NCBI GenBank assembly: GCA_030691865.1
Contig: JAUYDL010000054.1
Span: 1-56,203, forward strand
Direction: 5' to 3'
From: Candidatus Omnitrophota bacterium
Lineage (GTDB): Bacteria; Omnitrophota; Gorgyraeia; Gygaellales; Profunditerraquicolaceae
Length of the DNA: 56,203 nt
Shown: piece after piece, positions 36,268 through 44,373 of the stretch
Layout: the number at the start of each line of letters is the position of its first letter
How positions within the stretch are numbered: position 1 is the stretch's first letter
Notes under the pieces: generated by a model
Told to the model about the DNA's origin: nothing
The model's database searches: none
The model's input: the letters and a program-made list of their open reading frames with translations, nothing else
Translations under genes and position numbers: made by a program

Positions 36268-37901
36268 GCAATTACCCGTGGCTTAGAAAATAAATCTAAA
36301 ATCTGATTTAAACTGTTTAAGTCCCAGGTCCAGATCTTCTCTTCCAACGCTCTTAGCCTGGCATTTGGGTCAACTTCCTTCAGAGTAATCATAATCTTAC
36401 GCTGCGATTTATGATGATATCTTTTACATTCCTTTGAAAACTCCGTGATATCCTGCTCAGTAAGCGCATCAGATTTAATCGCCATAATCCACAGCGCATT
36501 GCTAGAACGGCCCAATAAACCGTCTTTTAAAAAACGCTGGCCAAATATCAACGGCTTTACCTCGCGAAAGTGGTGCAGCCGGATCTTTTTACGTTCAATC
36601 TGTACAAGATCATCCTCAAATAGCTGCAATAGTTCCCAAACACGGTTAGCCAACGGTTTAGTCGACTGTTTGGCAAACTCCTGGATAAGCTCCTGGATGT
36701 TATCCCGGAACTTTTCTTTTTGATTCTTAGCGTCAAATGATAATGAACGCATCTTCTCCTGATAAACAAAACGCACCCAGTAGGCAAATAATCGGTCGCT
36801 AATTTTAAGAAAATCTCCGCTGCGGGTAATCGCATCCAGCTCTAGAAGATAATTAATCCTGATCCCCAGATCCTTTTTTTGCTTATGTAAGATATGGGCG
36901 ATATCTTTAATGCGATTGCGTCCGGAGGCAATCAAATAAAATATGGAAACATAATCATTGCTGGCGCCTACATCTAGAAAACGCTTAATATAATTAGAGA
37001 ATCTCTGATTAAGAATCCCCGAAGTATTAAATAACAGATCCTCAAGGATATCCGCTAAATTCACCACCACATCCGTTTGGCTTTGGCCATTGGAGGCCAA
37101 ACCATTGTCTTGTGGCTTATTAGATAAGGCATCAGTGATCAACTCCAGGTATAAGGGGTAACCGCCGGTAAAGTTAATAATGAAATCTTTTAACTGCGGA
37201 TTTAACTTTAAGCCGCCAATGTGCTGATCCAGATAGCGGCCACTAGTATGAATATCAAATGGCTCAATAGTAATAATCTCAAAATTGCCAAACAACAAAG
37301 AAAGCTGCTTAGAGAGGATAACCCGAGTTTTAAACATCCTGGAGCTGGCCAGGCAATAAAGTGTATTTTTCTGTACAATGAGCAGCTTACTCCACACCCG
37401 GTATAAATTTTTTACCCCAATATCCTCCAAATTATGAAATTCATCTAAAAACAAAACCGTAAATTTACCGGTTTCCTGATTAATTAACTCCGGGAGATTA
37501 AAAAGCTCGGTAACAATATTTATCTTCTTCCTCCGGGAAAGCTCATTAAGTATAAAATTTATTCTTGCGGTAGTATTGGGTATGTACCGGGAGGATTTGG
37601 CAACCAGATAATCCAGGTCTTCCTTTAAAGGCAGGCCGCTATTTAAGAGAAAATTATACAGTAACGCGCCGATGAATCTTCTAGCAAATCCTTCAAGAGA
37701 CTCAGGCCGTACCTCTAAATATACGGTAATAATTCTAGGATCGTAGAAGTTAGCCAGAAATTTAGAAATAATGCTGGTTTTTCCGACATTTTCATCGCCG
37801 ATAATAGCAATATTCTGCCGATAGCCTTCTTTTAGGCTGCTCACCCGCTTTTCTAATATCTGGATATAATTCTTGCGGTCAAAAAATTTGTCTTTTATCA
37901 T
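36264..37901 (-). CDS. AAA/STAND-like ATPase containing an in-frame repeat insertion
   Basis: NIAIIGDENVGKTSIISKF; FTVLFLDEFHNL; repeat-derived NKPQDNGLASNGQSQTD in the middle. Confidence 0.8.
   Translation of the reverse strand: MIKDKFFDRKNYIQILEKRVSSLKEGYRQNIAIIGDENVGKTSIISKFLANFYDPRIITVYLEVRPESLEGFARRFIGALLYNFLLNSGLPLKEDLDYLVAKSSRYIPNTTARINFILNELSRRKKINIVTELFNLPELINQETGKFTVLFLDEFHNLEDIGVKNLYRVWSKLLIVQKNTLYCLASSRMFKTRVILSKQLSLLFGNFEIITIEPFDIHTSGRYLDQHIGGLKLNPQLKDFIINFTGGYPLYLELITDALSNKPQDNGLASNGQSQTDVVVNLADILEDLLFNTSGILNQRFSNYIKRFLDVGASNDYVSIFYLIASGRNRIKDIAHILHKQKKDLGIRINYLLELDAITRSGDFLKISDRLFAYWVRFVYQEKMRSLSFDAKNQKEKFRDNIQELIQEFAKQSTKPLANRVWELLQLFEDDLVQIERKKIRLHHFREVKPLIFGQRFLKDGLLGRSSNALWIMAIKSDALTEQDITEFSKECKRYHHKSQRKIMITLKEVDPNARLRALEEKIWTWDLNSLNQILDLFSKPRVIA
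37079..37119. repeat. Repeat family 3, coding copy
   Basis: Minus: AAGCCACAAGACAATGGTTTGGCCTCCAATGGCCAAAGCC, with TTTGGCC/GGCCAAA arms. Confidence 0.85.
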
Positions 37902-38566
37902 GATAGGTAAAATAGTGGATTCTGCGGCATGGCGCCTTTACGGATCTCAAAATGCAGATAGCTATTTTTATCTCTAATACTGGCACCCACCCGGCCAACC
38001 AACGCGCCCCTTTGCACGTTTTCTCCCGGTTGCACAAAAATCTCTGAAATTCTGGAATAAACACTACGCAGGCCGTCTCCATGGTCGATAATTATGGTTT
38101 TACCATAATTACCGAAACTATTAGAATAGAAAACTACCCTGCCGCTGCGGGTGGCCAGAATATCCGAGCCAGTTGGAGCCTGAATATTAATACCCTTATT
38201 GATTAAGTTGCGATAAGTGGAACCAAAACCGGCGATTACTCTACCACTTAACGGCCAGATAAAATCGTCTCCGCTAGCTACGCTAGATTTTATCGAAATA
38301 TTCTGCGTCCTTAAACGGCTAGGAATTAAAAGGACCTGGCCTATTTCAATAGCCGCAACTTCAGAAATATGATTGAGACGAATAATATCATCAAGATCTA
38401 CATCATAGAGCTTAGATATTCTCCAGAGTGTTTGGCCTGCTTCTATGCGGTGACGTACTCCTGGGACTCCTTGAGCCGAGACAGGTAAAGTCGGCCCGGT
38501 ATACGGGGGGACAGTCGCGCAACCTGCTATACCTAAAATCGCCAGTATTAAAATAATTTCTCTCAT
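37898..38566 (-). CDS. LysM + M23 peptidase lipoprotein (NlpD/EnvC-like)
   Basis: Lipobox IAGC; HRIEAGQTLWRISKLYDVDLDDIIRLNHI; M23 region RVVFYSNSFGNYGKTIIIDHGDGLRSVYSRISEIFVQPGENVQRGALVGRVG...LHFEI. Confidence 0.92.
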   Translation of the reverse strand: MREIILILAILGIAGCATVPPYTGPTLPVSAQGVPGVRHRIEAGQTLWRISKLYDVDLDDIIRLNHISEVAAIEIGQVLLIPSRLRTQNISIKSSVASGDDFIWPLSGRVIAGFGSTYRNLINKGINIQAPTGSDILATRSGRVVFYSNSFGNYGKTIIIDHGDGLRSVYSRISEIFVQPGENVQRGALVGRVGASIRDKNSYLHFEIRKGAMPQNPLFYLS

Positions 38567-38626
38567 CAGTCCTATCTACTACCTACCAACTACCTACCTG
38601 CCGGCAGGCTAACTACTGGTTTTAAA

Positions 38627-38697
38627 AGCGGATGAGCGGAATCGAACCGCCATATGCAGCTTGGGAAGCTGCCATTCTACCACTGAATTACACCCGC
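38627..38697 (-). tRNA. tRNA-Gly(CCC)
   Basis: Minus: GCGGGTGTAATTCAGTGGTAGAATGGCAGCTTCCCAAGCTGCATATGGCGGTTCGATTCCGCTCATCCGC; cloverleaf folds, anticodon loop TTCCCAA. Confidence 0.93.
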
Positions 38698-38743
38698 GCA
38701 CAAGCGCGGCACCTGCGCAAATCCTTTAAGCGCAGGGTGCCGC
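38694..38743 (-). repeat. Tandem-hairpin element, copy g (thiC to tRNA-Gly leader)
   Basis: Minus: GCGGCACCCTGCGC-TTAAAGGATTT-GCGCAGGTGC then CCGCGC-TTGT-GCGCGG, whose 3' arm overlaps the tRNA 5' end. Confidence 0.75.
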
Positions 38744-38747
38744 AAAC

Positions 38748-40031
38748 TTATCTTTTATTACAATCCTGCATCAATTTAATTGAACAATATTCTCCGCACA
38801 TCGTGCACACACTAGAAAGCTTTGGCTTACTGCTTAATCGATACGCCCTGGCCTTATCAGGATCAATGGATAACTTAATTTGTTTTTTCCAGTCCCGCGC
38901 CTGACGGGCAATCGAAATACTTTTATCCCAAGCAATTGCCAGTTTTCTGCGTTTGACTAAATCTCCGGCATGCGCGGCAATCCGGCAGGCAATTACCCCC
39001 TCCCGCACATCGCTGACTGTCGGATGACGCAAATGTTCAGCAGGGGTTACATAACAAAGAAAATCAGCGCCTACGCTGGCGGCAATTGCCCCTCCAATGG
39101 CCGAAGTAATATGATCATAGCCGGCAGCCACATCGGTAACTAAGGGCCCTAATACATAAAAAGGCGCGCCTGAGCAATATTTTTTCTCTAAAGCAATATT
39201 TTTTTCTATCTGATCCAGAGGAACATGGCCCGGCCCTTCAATCATCACCTGCACGCCTTGCGCCCTGGCGCGTTTAGCTAATGACCCCAGAATTTTTAAT
39301 TCCGCTATCTGCGCTTTATCCGTAGCATCTAAAATCGAACCCGGCCTCAACCCGTCGCCTAAACTCAGAGTTACATCATATTTATTGGCAATATCCAGAA
39401 TTTGATCAAAATGCGAATAAAAAGGATTTTCTTGCTTATGATATTTTATCCAACTGGCGATAATCGCTCCACCACGCGAAACCACCCCCATCAGCCGCTT
39501 ATGCTGCCTTAGTATCTTTAAGCTGCTTTGAGTTACTCCGCTATGTATAGTAAAAAAATCTACACCCTGTTTAGCCTGATCATTTAATACCTCCAGGACG
39601 TCCTGAGCGCTAAATTTAAGAAAATTTTTATTTTTTTCCTTCGCCCTCACTGCCACCTCATAAATCGGAACCGTGCCCACCGGCACAGTTGAGTGTTTTA
39701 AAACCTCTCTTCTTACCTTGGCAAGATTGCCCCCTACACTTAAATCCATCAGCGCATCCGCGCCATGCTTTATCGCTGTTTTAAGCTTTTGAATTTCATC
39801 AGCAATCCGGCATTTATCCGTAGAGGTGCCGATATTAGCATTAACCTTAGTAGACAAACCACTGCCCACAGCAATTGGCTTTTTTATTTTATGATTTATA
39901 TTTAAAGGTATGACTGCTTCTCCTAAGCGGATAAGGCGCATAAGCTCTTTAGGCTTAACTGCTTCCAGATGCGCGACCTTACGCATAAGAGGAGTAATAA
40001 TATTTTTCTTGGCGTATTCCAACTGTGTCAT
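38748..40031 (-). CDS. thiC: Phosphomethylpyrimidine synthase
   Basis: VNANIGTSTDKCRIADEIQKL; SRGGAIIASWIKYHKQENPFYSHFDQIL; MIEGPGHVPLDQIE; CTMCGEYCSIK. Confidence 0.97.
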   Translation of the reverse strand: MTQLEYAKKNIITPLMRKVAHLEAVKPKELMRLIRLGEAVIPLNINHKIKKPIAVGSGLSTKVNANIGTSTDKCRIADEIQKLKTAIKHGADALMDLSVGGNLAKVRREVLKHSTVPVGTVPIYEVAVRAKEKNKNFLKFSAQDVLEVLNDQAKQGVDFFTIHSGVTQSSLKILRQHKRLMGVVSRGGAIIASWIKYHKQENPFYSHFDQILDIANKYDVTLSLGDGLRPGSILDATDKAQIAELKILGSLAKRARAQGVQVMIEGPGHVPLDQIEKNIALEKKYCSGAPFYVLGPLVTDVAAGYDHITSAIGGAIAASVGADFLCYVTPAEHLRHPTVSDVREGVIACRIAAHAGDLVKRRKLAIAWDKSISIARQARDWKKQIKLSIDPDKARAYRLSSKPKLSSVCTMCGEYCSIKLMQDCNKR

Positions 40032-40669
40032 AATTTTCTTAACCTTTTATAAAGCCGCTTAGCTGCTCCTTTAGGATCATCGGCTTCTAAAATCGCCCGG
40101 CAAACCGCAATACGCCTGATGCCGGCAGCAGTAATTCCTTTGATATTGCCTTCGCCAATATTGCCGATAGCAAAATAAGGTATTTTTATCTTAGCTTTTA
40201 ACTCTGTGGCTGCTTTTAAGCCAATGCCCGGACAACCAGGCTTAGTGGCAGTGGCATATATCGGACCGATACCAATATAATCTGCTCCTTCTTTTTGCGC
40301 TTTCAATGCCTGGCGCAGATTATGACAGGAAAGACCGATAATCTTATCTTTGCCTAATATCTTTCTGGCCTGCTTTAAGGATAAATCGTCCTGCCCCAAA
40401 TGCACACCGTCTGCACCACAGGCAACCGCTACATCCACATAATCATTAACGATAAAGAGCGTTTTAGTCAAACCTAAAAGTTTTGCCAGCTTAATCGCAA
40501 ACTTCAATACATCCGCTTTAGCGCTAGACTTATCCCTAAGCTGGATTAAGCCAATTTCTTTACCAGAAACTAAACTAATTATTTTTTTTAAAGAAAACCT
40601 GCTAAAACCGGGCCTATCTAGAATCAGATAAAGCTGAGATTTTTTTAAAAGACTCTTTCTCAATTTCAT
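40028..40669 (-). CDS. thiE: Thiamine-phosphate synthase
   Basis: IGLIQLRDKSSA; FIVNDYVDVAVACGADGVHLGQDDL; GADYIGIGPIYATATKPG. Confidence 0.93.
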   Translation of the reverse strand: MKLRKSLLKKSQLYLILDRPGFSRFSLKKIISLVSGKEIGLIQLRDKSSAKADVLKFAIKLAKLLGLTKTLFIVNDYVDVAVACGADGVHLGQDDLSLKQARKILGKDKIIGLSCHNLRQALKAQKEGADYIGIGPIYATATKPGCPGIGLKAATELKAKIKIPYFAIGNIGEGNIKGITAAGIRRIAVCRAILEADDPKGAAKRLYKRLRKL

Positions 40670-41075
40670 AAACTTTATACCTGAGCTGTTTAAAACCTAA
40701 AGCCACCCCGGCATCTACCAGCTTACTAAATTCTTCCAGCACGCGCAAAGATTCTTTAACTCTCTGAATATTGGCCCAGAAAATATCTTTACAATTACCA
40801 CGCTTCAGTTCCCCGCAGGAATTAAATCTTCCCACATCAGTCTGCGCCCTGCGCTGGCTAAACAGCTTAGCCGGCGGGTAAATCTTACTGCCCAGGCGAT
40901 CTATTTTATGCCTGATTTGCTTAAGGCCTGCTGTAAATTTATGGTTATCCAGAATAAACCGGGTAATCTCTTCGCAAACACGCAACCCCTCCTTAACCCG
41001 GTTCAAGTTAGCATCAATTATACGGCCGATATCATTCTTTTGAGAAATCCCGGACGATTTTTTCAATGAGTGCAC
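40614..41075 (-). CDS. ThiE-associated N-terminal domain protein (ThiP-like)
   Basis: IGRIIDANLNRVKEGLRVCEEITRFILDN...FWANIQRVKESLRVLEEFSKL. Confidence 0.75.
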   Translation of the reverse strand: MHSLKKSSGISQKNDIGRIIDANLNRVKEGLRVCEEITRFILDNHKFTAGLKQIRHKIDRLGSKIYPPAKLFSQRRAQTDVGRFNSCGELKRGNCKDIFWANIQRVKESLRVLEEFSKLVDAGVALGFKQLRYKVYEIEKESFKKISALSDSR

Positions 41076-41544
41076 TAGTTGAGCGGCCCTTAACTAAATT
41101 AACGGTAAGGACCTTTCCGCCATAACTCTCTACAAAATCTGCGCCGATTATTTTTTGCTTGCTCCAATCCGCACCTTTAATCAGGATATCCGGCTTAAGC
41201 GTTTTAATTAAACGCAGCGGATTATCCTCATTAAATAAAACTACAAAATCTACACTGGCCAATGCGGCCACTATTTTTAAACGATCGCTTTGTGCGATCA
41301 CCGGACGATTTTTAGCTTTAATCTTTTTAACGGAGGAATCGCTATTCACTGCCACCACCAGATAATCCCCATAGCTGCGGGCATCCTGGAGGTATTTGAC
41401 ATGGCCATAATGCAAAATATCAAAACAGCCGTTAGTAAAAACTACGCGCTTGCCGTTCTGCTTAAGGCGCTTAACTTTACGTTTAAGGCTGGGAAGTGAA
41501 ATTATTTTTGGTCCTGACAAAGTTCCTGCTCGATCATTTCGCAT
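41032..41544 (-). CDS. HldE C-terminal-type adenylyltransferase (RfaE2)
   Basis: VVFTNGCFDILHYGHVKYLQDARSYGDYLVVAVNSDSSVKKIKAKNRPV; GRSTSALIEKI. Confidence 0.93.
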   Translation of the reverse strand: MRNDRAGTLSGPKIISLPSLKRKVKRLKQNGKRVVFTNGCFDILHYGHVKYLQDARSYGDYLVVAVNSDSSVKKIKAKNRPVIAQSDRLKIVAALASVDFVVLFNEDNPLRLIKTLKPDILIKGADWSKQKIIGADFVESYGGKVLTVNLVKGRSTSALIEKIVRDFSKE

Positions 41545-42080
41545 ATTATGTGGGCAATAGTAATGTGCGCTTCCTGAATCCTGGCGGTTATTTTGGATGG
41601 AACAACCAAAGAAACATCAGCGAGTTTTACAATATCCCCTCCGTCTCCGCCGCTTAAAGCTACAGTTTTAATCCCCATCTTTTTGGCCTGCTTAATCCCT
41701 AAAGCTACATTTTTTGCTTTTCCGCTGGTGGATATCCCCAACACCACATCATTCTTCTTGCCCAGTGCCTCTACCTGCCGCGAAAAAACCACATCATAAC
41801 CGTAATCATTAGCCAAAGAAGTAAGTATCGAGGTATTAGTCGTTAAAGCAATGCCGGCTAATGCCGAACGATCCTTCTTAAAACGACCAACCAGCTCGGC
41901 GGCAATATGCTGGCTATCACTGGCAGAACCGCCATTACCGAAAACAATTACCTTACCGTCTTTTTTCAGGCAATCAATCATCAGCTCGGCAATTTCAGCA
42001 ATTGAATCGACCTGATTACGCAAAATTTCTTCTTTAACCTGTATACTTTCTAGCAGTATATCTTTTATTCTTTCGTGCAT
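41502..42080 (-). CDS. gmhA: D-sedoheptulose 7-phosphate isomerase
   Basis: GKVIVFGNGGSASDSQHIAAELVGRFKKDR; GISTSGKAKNVALGIKQAKKMG. Confidence 0.93.
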   Translation of the reverse strand: MHERIKDILLESIQVKEEILRNQVDSIAEIAELMIDCLKKDGKVIVFGNGGSASDSQHIAAELVGRFKKDRSALAGIALTTNTSILTSLANDYGYDVVFSRQVEALGKKNDVVLGISTSGKAKNVALGIKQAKKMGIKTVALSGGDGGDIVKLADVSLVVPSKITARIQEAHITIAHIICEMIEQELCQDQK

Positions 42081-42084
42081 TTTT

Positions 42085-42182
42085 CCTCCTCCCCACTAGG
42101 GGACACCGGCGCAATTCTCCGCCACGAGGCGGATACCGGCCCAATTCCATTAAGGGCCGGGTAACTTATAAGCGTCGGGTGC
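42085..42182 (-). repeat. Tandem-hairpin intercistronic element, copy f, nested (pfk-gmhA)
   Basis: Minus: GCACCCGACGCTTATAAGTT[ACCCGGCCCTTAATGGAATTGGGCCGGTATCCGCCTCGTGGCGGA]GAATTGCGCCGGTGTCCCCTAGTGGGGAGGAGG. Confidence 0.85.
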
Positions 42183-42194
42183 CTTCCGAATTGT

Positions 42195-43226
42195 TTACCC
42201 AAAAAATACCTTGGCAATATTGTAAAGTTCCATATCCACCGTTTTTAAAGCCTTCACTGCCTCCTCTAAAGGCACATCAATGATCTTGGTACCCGCTAAA
42301 GCTACCATTTTCCCGAATTTTTTATTAATGATAAGCTCTACGGCTTTTACCCCGAAGCGCGTGCCTAATACACGGTCAAAGGCGGTAGGTGAACCGCCTC
42401 TTTGTATATAACCTAAAACACTGACCCGGGTTTCAAAACCGGTTCTTTTTTCAATTTGCGCGGCCAAATCCTCTCCTATGCCTCCGAGTCTCACATGGCC
42501 AAAAGCATCTAACTTTTGTTCCTGAGTAACCATAGCGCTATCTTTAAACTGAGCGCCCTCAGAAACCACAATGATACTAAATGTCTTGCCTCTTTGGTGT
42601 CTTTTTTTAATGACATTGCAGACTTCATCCAGATCAATGGGAATTTCAGGAATCAAAATCATATCCGCCCCTCCGGCGATACCGGCCTCAATGGCAATCC
42701 AGCCTGCGTGCCTGCCCATAACTTCGGCCACGATAATCCGATGATGGCTTTCAGCTGTTGTGTGTAAACGGTCGATACACTCCATAGCCACATTTAAAGC
42801 AGTATCAAAGCCAAAGGTATAATCCGTAGCTGACAGATCATTATCAATGGTCTTGGGGACTCCCACGATATTCGGACATCCGTCTTTAGCCAACTTAGAA
42901 GCAACCCCCAGAGTATCTTCACCACCCACCACCACCAAAGCATCCAAACCTATTTTCTTAAAATTATCCTTAACCTTTTGCAGGTCACCTTCTTTTTTAT
43001 ACGGATTAGTACGGCTCGTCCCCAAGATGGTTCCACCTTTGGGCAAGATACCCGAAACTGTATCGATATTTAAAGGCATGGTATCTTTTTCCACTAGACC
43101 CTTCCAGCCATTTTTAATGCCGACGATTTCATAACCTGCCAGCAAAGCTTTGCGCACCACTGCTCGAATAACCGAATTTAACCCCGGACAATCACCCCCA
43201 CCTGTTAGAATACCGATCTTTAACAT
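42195..43226 (-). CDS. 6-phosphofructokinase, probably PPi-dependent by active-site residues
   Basis: ILTGGGDCPGLNSVIRAVV; GGEDTLGVA and VPKTIDNDL motifs. Confidence 0.93.
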   Translation of the reverse strand: MLKIGILTGGGDCPGLNSVIRAVVRKALLAGYEIVGIKNGWKGLVEKDTMPLNIDTVSGILPKGGTILGTSRTNPYKKEGDLQKVKDNFKKIGLDALVVVGGEDTLGVASKLAKDGCPNIVGVPKTIDNDLSATDYTFGFDTALNVAMECIDRLHTTAESHHRIIVAEVMGRHAGWIAIEAGIAGGADMILIPEIPIDLDEVCNVIKKRHQRGKTFSIIVVSEGAQFKDSAMVTQEQKLDAFGHVRLGGIGEDLAAQIEKRTGFETRVSVLGYIQRGGSPTAFDRVLGTRFGVKAVELIINKKFGKMVALAGTKIIDVPLEEAVKALKTVDMELYNIAKVFFG

Positions 43227-43234
43227 TTACTATT

Positions 43235-43330
43235 CCTCCTTGTGTACGAACACAACACCGGCGCTGCGCTACCTAGCGCACACCGACGCAATACCAATTA
43301 GCGTCGGGTGACTCTTGAACACCGGGTGTC
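43235..43330 (-). repeat. Tandem-hairpin intercistronic element, copy e, nested (amaP-pfk)
   Basis: Minus: GACACCCGGTGTTCAAGAGT[CACCCGACGCTAATTGGTATTGCGTCGGTGTGCGCTAGGTAGCGCA]GCGCCGGTGTTGTGTTCGTACACAAGGAGG. Confidence 0.85.
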
Positions 43331-43331
43331 T

Positions 43332-43940
43332 CTAGACTCTACCATACCCACTAAAGGGTATTGTTGAACGATCTTCTTTCTCAAAATCTTTACTCCTGCG
43401 GCTATCTTTTTCATCATGAGCAATCTTGGCTACATGGATCCTGATAATAATCTGCTCATCAACACCTAAAACCTCCTGAATTTTAGATTTAGTTATATCT
43501 TGAAGGCGGCTGGTCAACTCCGGGATATTTGCCTCAGAGCGCAAAACCACACGCATTTCGACAATAATGCCTTTTTTATTCGCCACAACATTTGGCCTTA
43601 GCTCTTTGACTTCCGGAATTATTCCTGCCAGCCGGCGGATCAGATCCTCTACGGCTGAGAGTGAAATGGTTACCTGCCCGCTGGAGGTAGTAAAAGCAAT
43701 TGTTTTTTCTCTCTGAAATTTTCCCAGGATAATCTGGGCAAAAGAAAAACTGATTAAGATTAAAAGCGCGCCAGAAAGACCAATCACTATCCGGGAATTA
43801 TGGCTACTCTGAGCAAAGATAAGTAAATTATTTATATCCGCAGGTAAGAGCAAGTTTAATGCAAACACAATCAGCGCTAAACCAATTACCATAATCATCA
43901 CAGCGTAAAATACAATCCCTAAGACGGTAAAGAATCTCAT
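43332..43940 (-). CDS. AmaP-like alkaline shock response membrane anchor
   Basis: Two N-terminal TM helices followed by an Asp23-like region (TTSSGQVTISLSAVEDLIRRLAGIIPEVKEL...). Confidence 0.8.
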   Translation of the reverse strand: MRFFTVLGIVFYAVMIMVIGLALIVFALNLLLPADINNLLIFAQSSHNSRIVIGLSGALLILISFSFAQIILGKFQREKTIAFTTSSGQVTISLSAVEDLIRRLAGIIPEVKELRPNVVANKKGIIVEMRVVLRSEANIPELTSRLQDITKSKIQEVLGVDEQIIIRIHVAKIAHDEKDSRRSKDFEKEDRSTIPFSGYGRV

Positions 43941-43944
43941 ATCT

Positions 43945-44298
43945 TTAGCCCCTTTCTATGCCCTGCACATTTACATTAATTTCTTTAATGGAAAGATTGC
44001 TCATCTTCTCTAATGCCAACCGCACATTCTCCTGAACACGATTGGCGATTTCCGGAATGTTATAGCCATACTTAATAATTAAAGGTATCTGGACTTTTAC
44101 CTCTTCATTCTTAGAGATATCTACTTTTATTGCCGAAAAAAATTTTTTACCCAATAATTCCGCCAAGCCGCTTTTTAAATCCCTGCCCACTCTTTTAACC
44201 CCTTCAATCTCTGTGGCCGCAATCGAAGCTATAGATGAGATAACATTTTTATGTATCCTTAAAACTCCTAATTCATTCCGGGATTCATCACGATTCAT
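43945..44298 (-). CDS. Asp23/Gls24 family protein
   Basis: LGVLRIHKNVISSIASIAATEIEGVKRVGRDL...VDISKNEEVKVQIPLIIKYGYNIPEIANRVQENVRLALEKM. Confidence 0.9.
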   Translation of the reverse strand: MNRDESRNELGVLRIHKNVISSIASIAATEIEGVKRVGRDLKSGLAELLGKKFFSAIKVDISKNEEVKVQIPLIIKYGYNIPEIANRVQENVRLALEKMSNLSIKEINVNVQGIERG

Positions 44299-44317
44299 TT
44301 ATTCTCCTTTAAATCAA

Positions 44318-44372
44318 GGGGACGGTTCTATTTTTTAACCCAAATCAGCGACGGAAAAATAGAACCGTCCCC
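44318..44372. repeat. GGGGACGGTTCTATTTTT palindromic element
   Basis: Near-identical to the copy at 21509..21563, loop included. Confidence 0.95.
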
Positions 44373-44373
44373 T

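Noticed and set aside
27349-37119. GLASNSQS as a conserved peptide motif or localisation tag
   Set aside because: Identity extends at DNA level beyond the shared peptide, occurs in unrelated proteins and also outside genes, so a DNA repeat explains it better.
40028-42200. TPP riboswitch upstream of the thi genes
   Set aside because: I could not find the thi-box core (CUGAGA...ACCUGAUCUG) upstream of thiE/thiC or gmhA.
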